Source: Helicobacteraceae bacterium (GTDB taxonomy: Bacteria; Campylobacterota; Campylobacteria; Campylobacterales; SZUA-545). Taken from it: DNA of 5,346 bases. The stretch is from positions 1 to 5,346 of the forward strand of contig JAISMA010000183.1 in NCBI GenBank assembly GCA_031276985.1. The letters are read 5' to 3'. A model generated the notes under the pieces. It was not told the DNA's origin. It ran no database searches and was given only the letters and a program-made list of their open reading frames with translations. Below, piece by piece: positions 4,921 through 5,346 of the stretch (within the stretch, counting starts at the first letter, position 1; every line of letters begins with the position of its first letter). The position numbers were made by a program, and so were the translations under genes.

Positions 4921-5346
4921 GCTTTGATCGCCTCCGCCAGACGTTTCAGATCGCGATCGAAGACGGTTCGCATTTCCAGATAAAGCCTCTCGTTTTCCAC
5001 GCGGGCGATCACGCCGCGTTTGCGCAATCGCGCGCGCGTCGTCTCGACGTCCGTATCGACAACAAGCGCGATCCCCTCCAGCCCCTCCGTGGGCAACGCG
5101 CCGCCGCCAGCAAAGTTGATCGTCTCCTCAATCGGCAGGCTACGCGGCGCAAGCAGGCGCAAAAGATTGTTGGCGCGTTCTAGCAGTTTGGACTTCGCGG
5201 CGCGAAGCATAAGTAGCGTCGGAATCTCGTTTTCGCGTTCCAGCAGATAGCGGCGCAAGGTCGCCTCCAGCACGGCGATCGTGAATTTGCCCACGCGAAG
5301 CATTCTAAGCATCTGATTTTTCTTGAGCTTGTCGATTAGCGCCTTT
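4911..5346 (-). CDS. selA: SelA, L-seryl-tRNA(Sec) selenium transferase (C-terminal part)
   Basis: SelA is a PLP enzyme that turns seryl-tRNA(Sec) into selenocysteinyl-tRNA(Sec) using selenophosphate. Only the last 144 residues are visible; the frame is open to the window edge, so the ATG at 5312 is internal and not a start. The segment begins K-A-L-I-D-K-L-K-K-N-Q and continues L-R-V-G-K-F-T-I-A-V-L-E-A-T-L-R-R-Y-L, a hallmark of the family, then E-I-P-T-L near residue 41. The end, G-V-I-A-R-V-E-N-E-R-L-Y-L-E-M-R-T-V, is the usual C-terminal small domain. The family pattern L-R-V-D-K has Gly for Asp here. The PLP lysine and the rest lie upstream, outside the window. The TGA stop at 4913-4911 overlaps the start of selB, which indicates translational coupling. 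Confidence 0.95.
   Translation of the reverse strand, partial: KALIDKLKKNQMLRMLRVGKFTIAVLEATLRRYLLERENEIPTLLMLRAAKSKLLERANNLLRLLAPRSLPIEETINFAGGGALPTEGLEGIALVVDTDVETTRARLRKRGVIARVENERLYLEMRTVFDRDLKRLAEAIKACL
4931..4935 (-). promoter_or_regulatory. Ribosome binding site for selB inside selA
   Basis: GGAGG on the minus strand lies within the last codons of selA. It is 10 bases before ATG 4920 and 16 before ATG 4914. The spacing favours 4920 as the SelB start, while re-initiation after the selA stop could favour 4914. Confidence 0.4.

Overview
All five genes in this window lie on the minus strand. The best guess for the source is a member of the Campylobacterota (epsilonproteobacteria) or a near relative, of medium G+C and poorly represented in culture. 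The basis is a selA-selB pair with overlapping ends, a small secreted TPR protein ending in an ARKACELG-type tail, and short upstream signals. Lineage is an inference from protein style only; no rRNA or other marker is present. The sequence is very rich in GATC/CGATCG and carries dispersed GTCATT...AATCC hairpin repeats of the kind seen between genes in many proteobacteria.

Layout in transcription order (right to left). (1) 5346-4911: C-terminal third of SelA, selenocysteine synthase, cut by the window edge. (2) 4920-3082: complete SelB, the selenocysteine-specific elongation factor; its start overlaps the selA stop. (3) 3022-2042: a DUF2156 protein (C-terminal domain family of the MprF lysyltransferase), clearly more A+T rich than its neighbours. 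(4) 1980-1189: a class I glutamine amidotransferase with a complete Cys-His-Glu triad and an extra loop. Gaps of 59 and 61 bp and a shared strand make one transcript selA-selB-DUF2156-GATase possible but not proven. (5) 909-263: a tetratricopeptide protein whose signal peptide is in a different frame from its body, so one base appears to be missing near the T5 run at 853-857.

The spaces on both sides of the TPR gene (1-262 and 910-1188) hold no gene I can support. They hold hairpin repeats: two identical 27-bp copies, one dRS3-like 25-bp copy and fragments on the left (plus orientation), and one compact and one enlarged copy on the right (minus orientation).

Together SelA and SelB show that this organism decodes UGA as selenocysteine. 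SelA converts seryl-tRNA(Sec) to selenocysteinyl-tRNA(Sec), and SelB brings that tRNA to UGA codons followed by a SECIS hairpin. No tRNA-Sec, selD or selenoprotein gene is visible here. I found no convincing new multi-gene system. The most useful leads are the split TPR gene, the hairpin repeat family with a compensatory base pair, the A+T-rich DUF2156 gene placed behind selAB, and the strong GATC excess.
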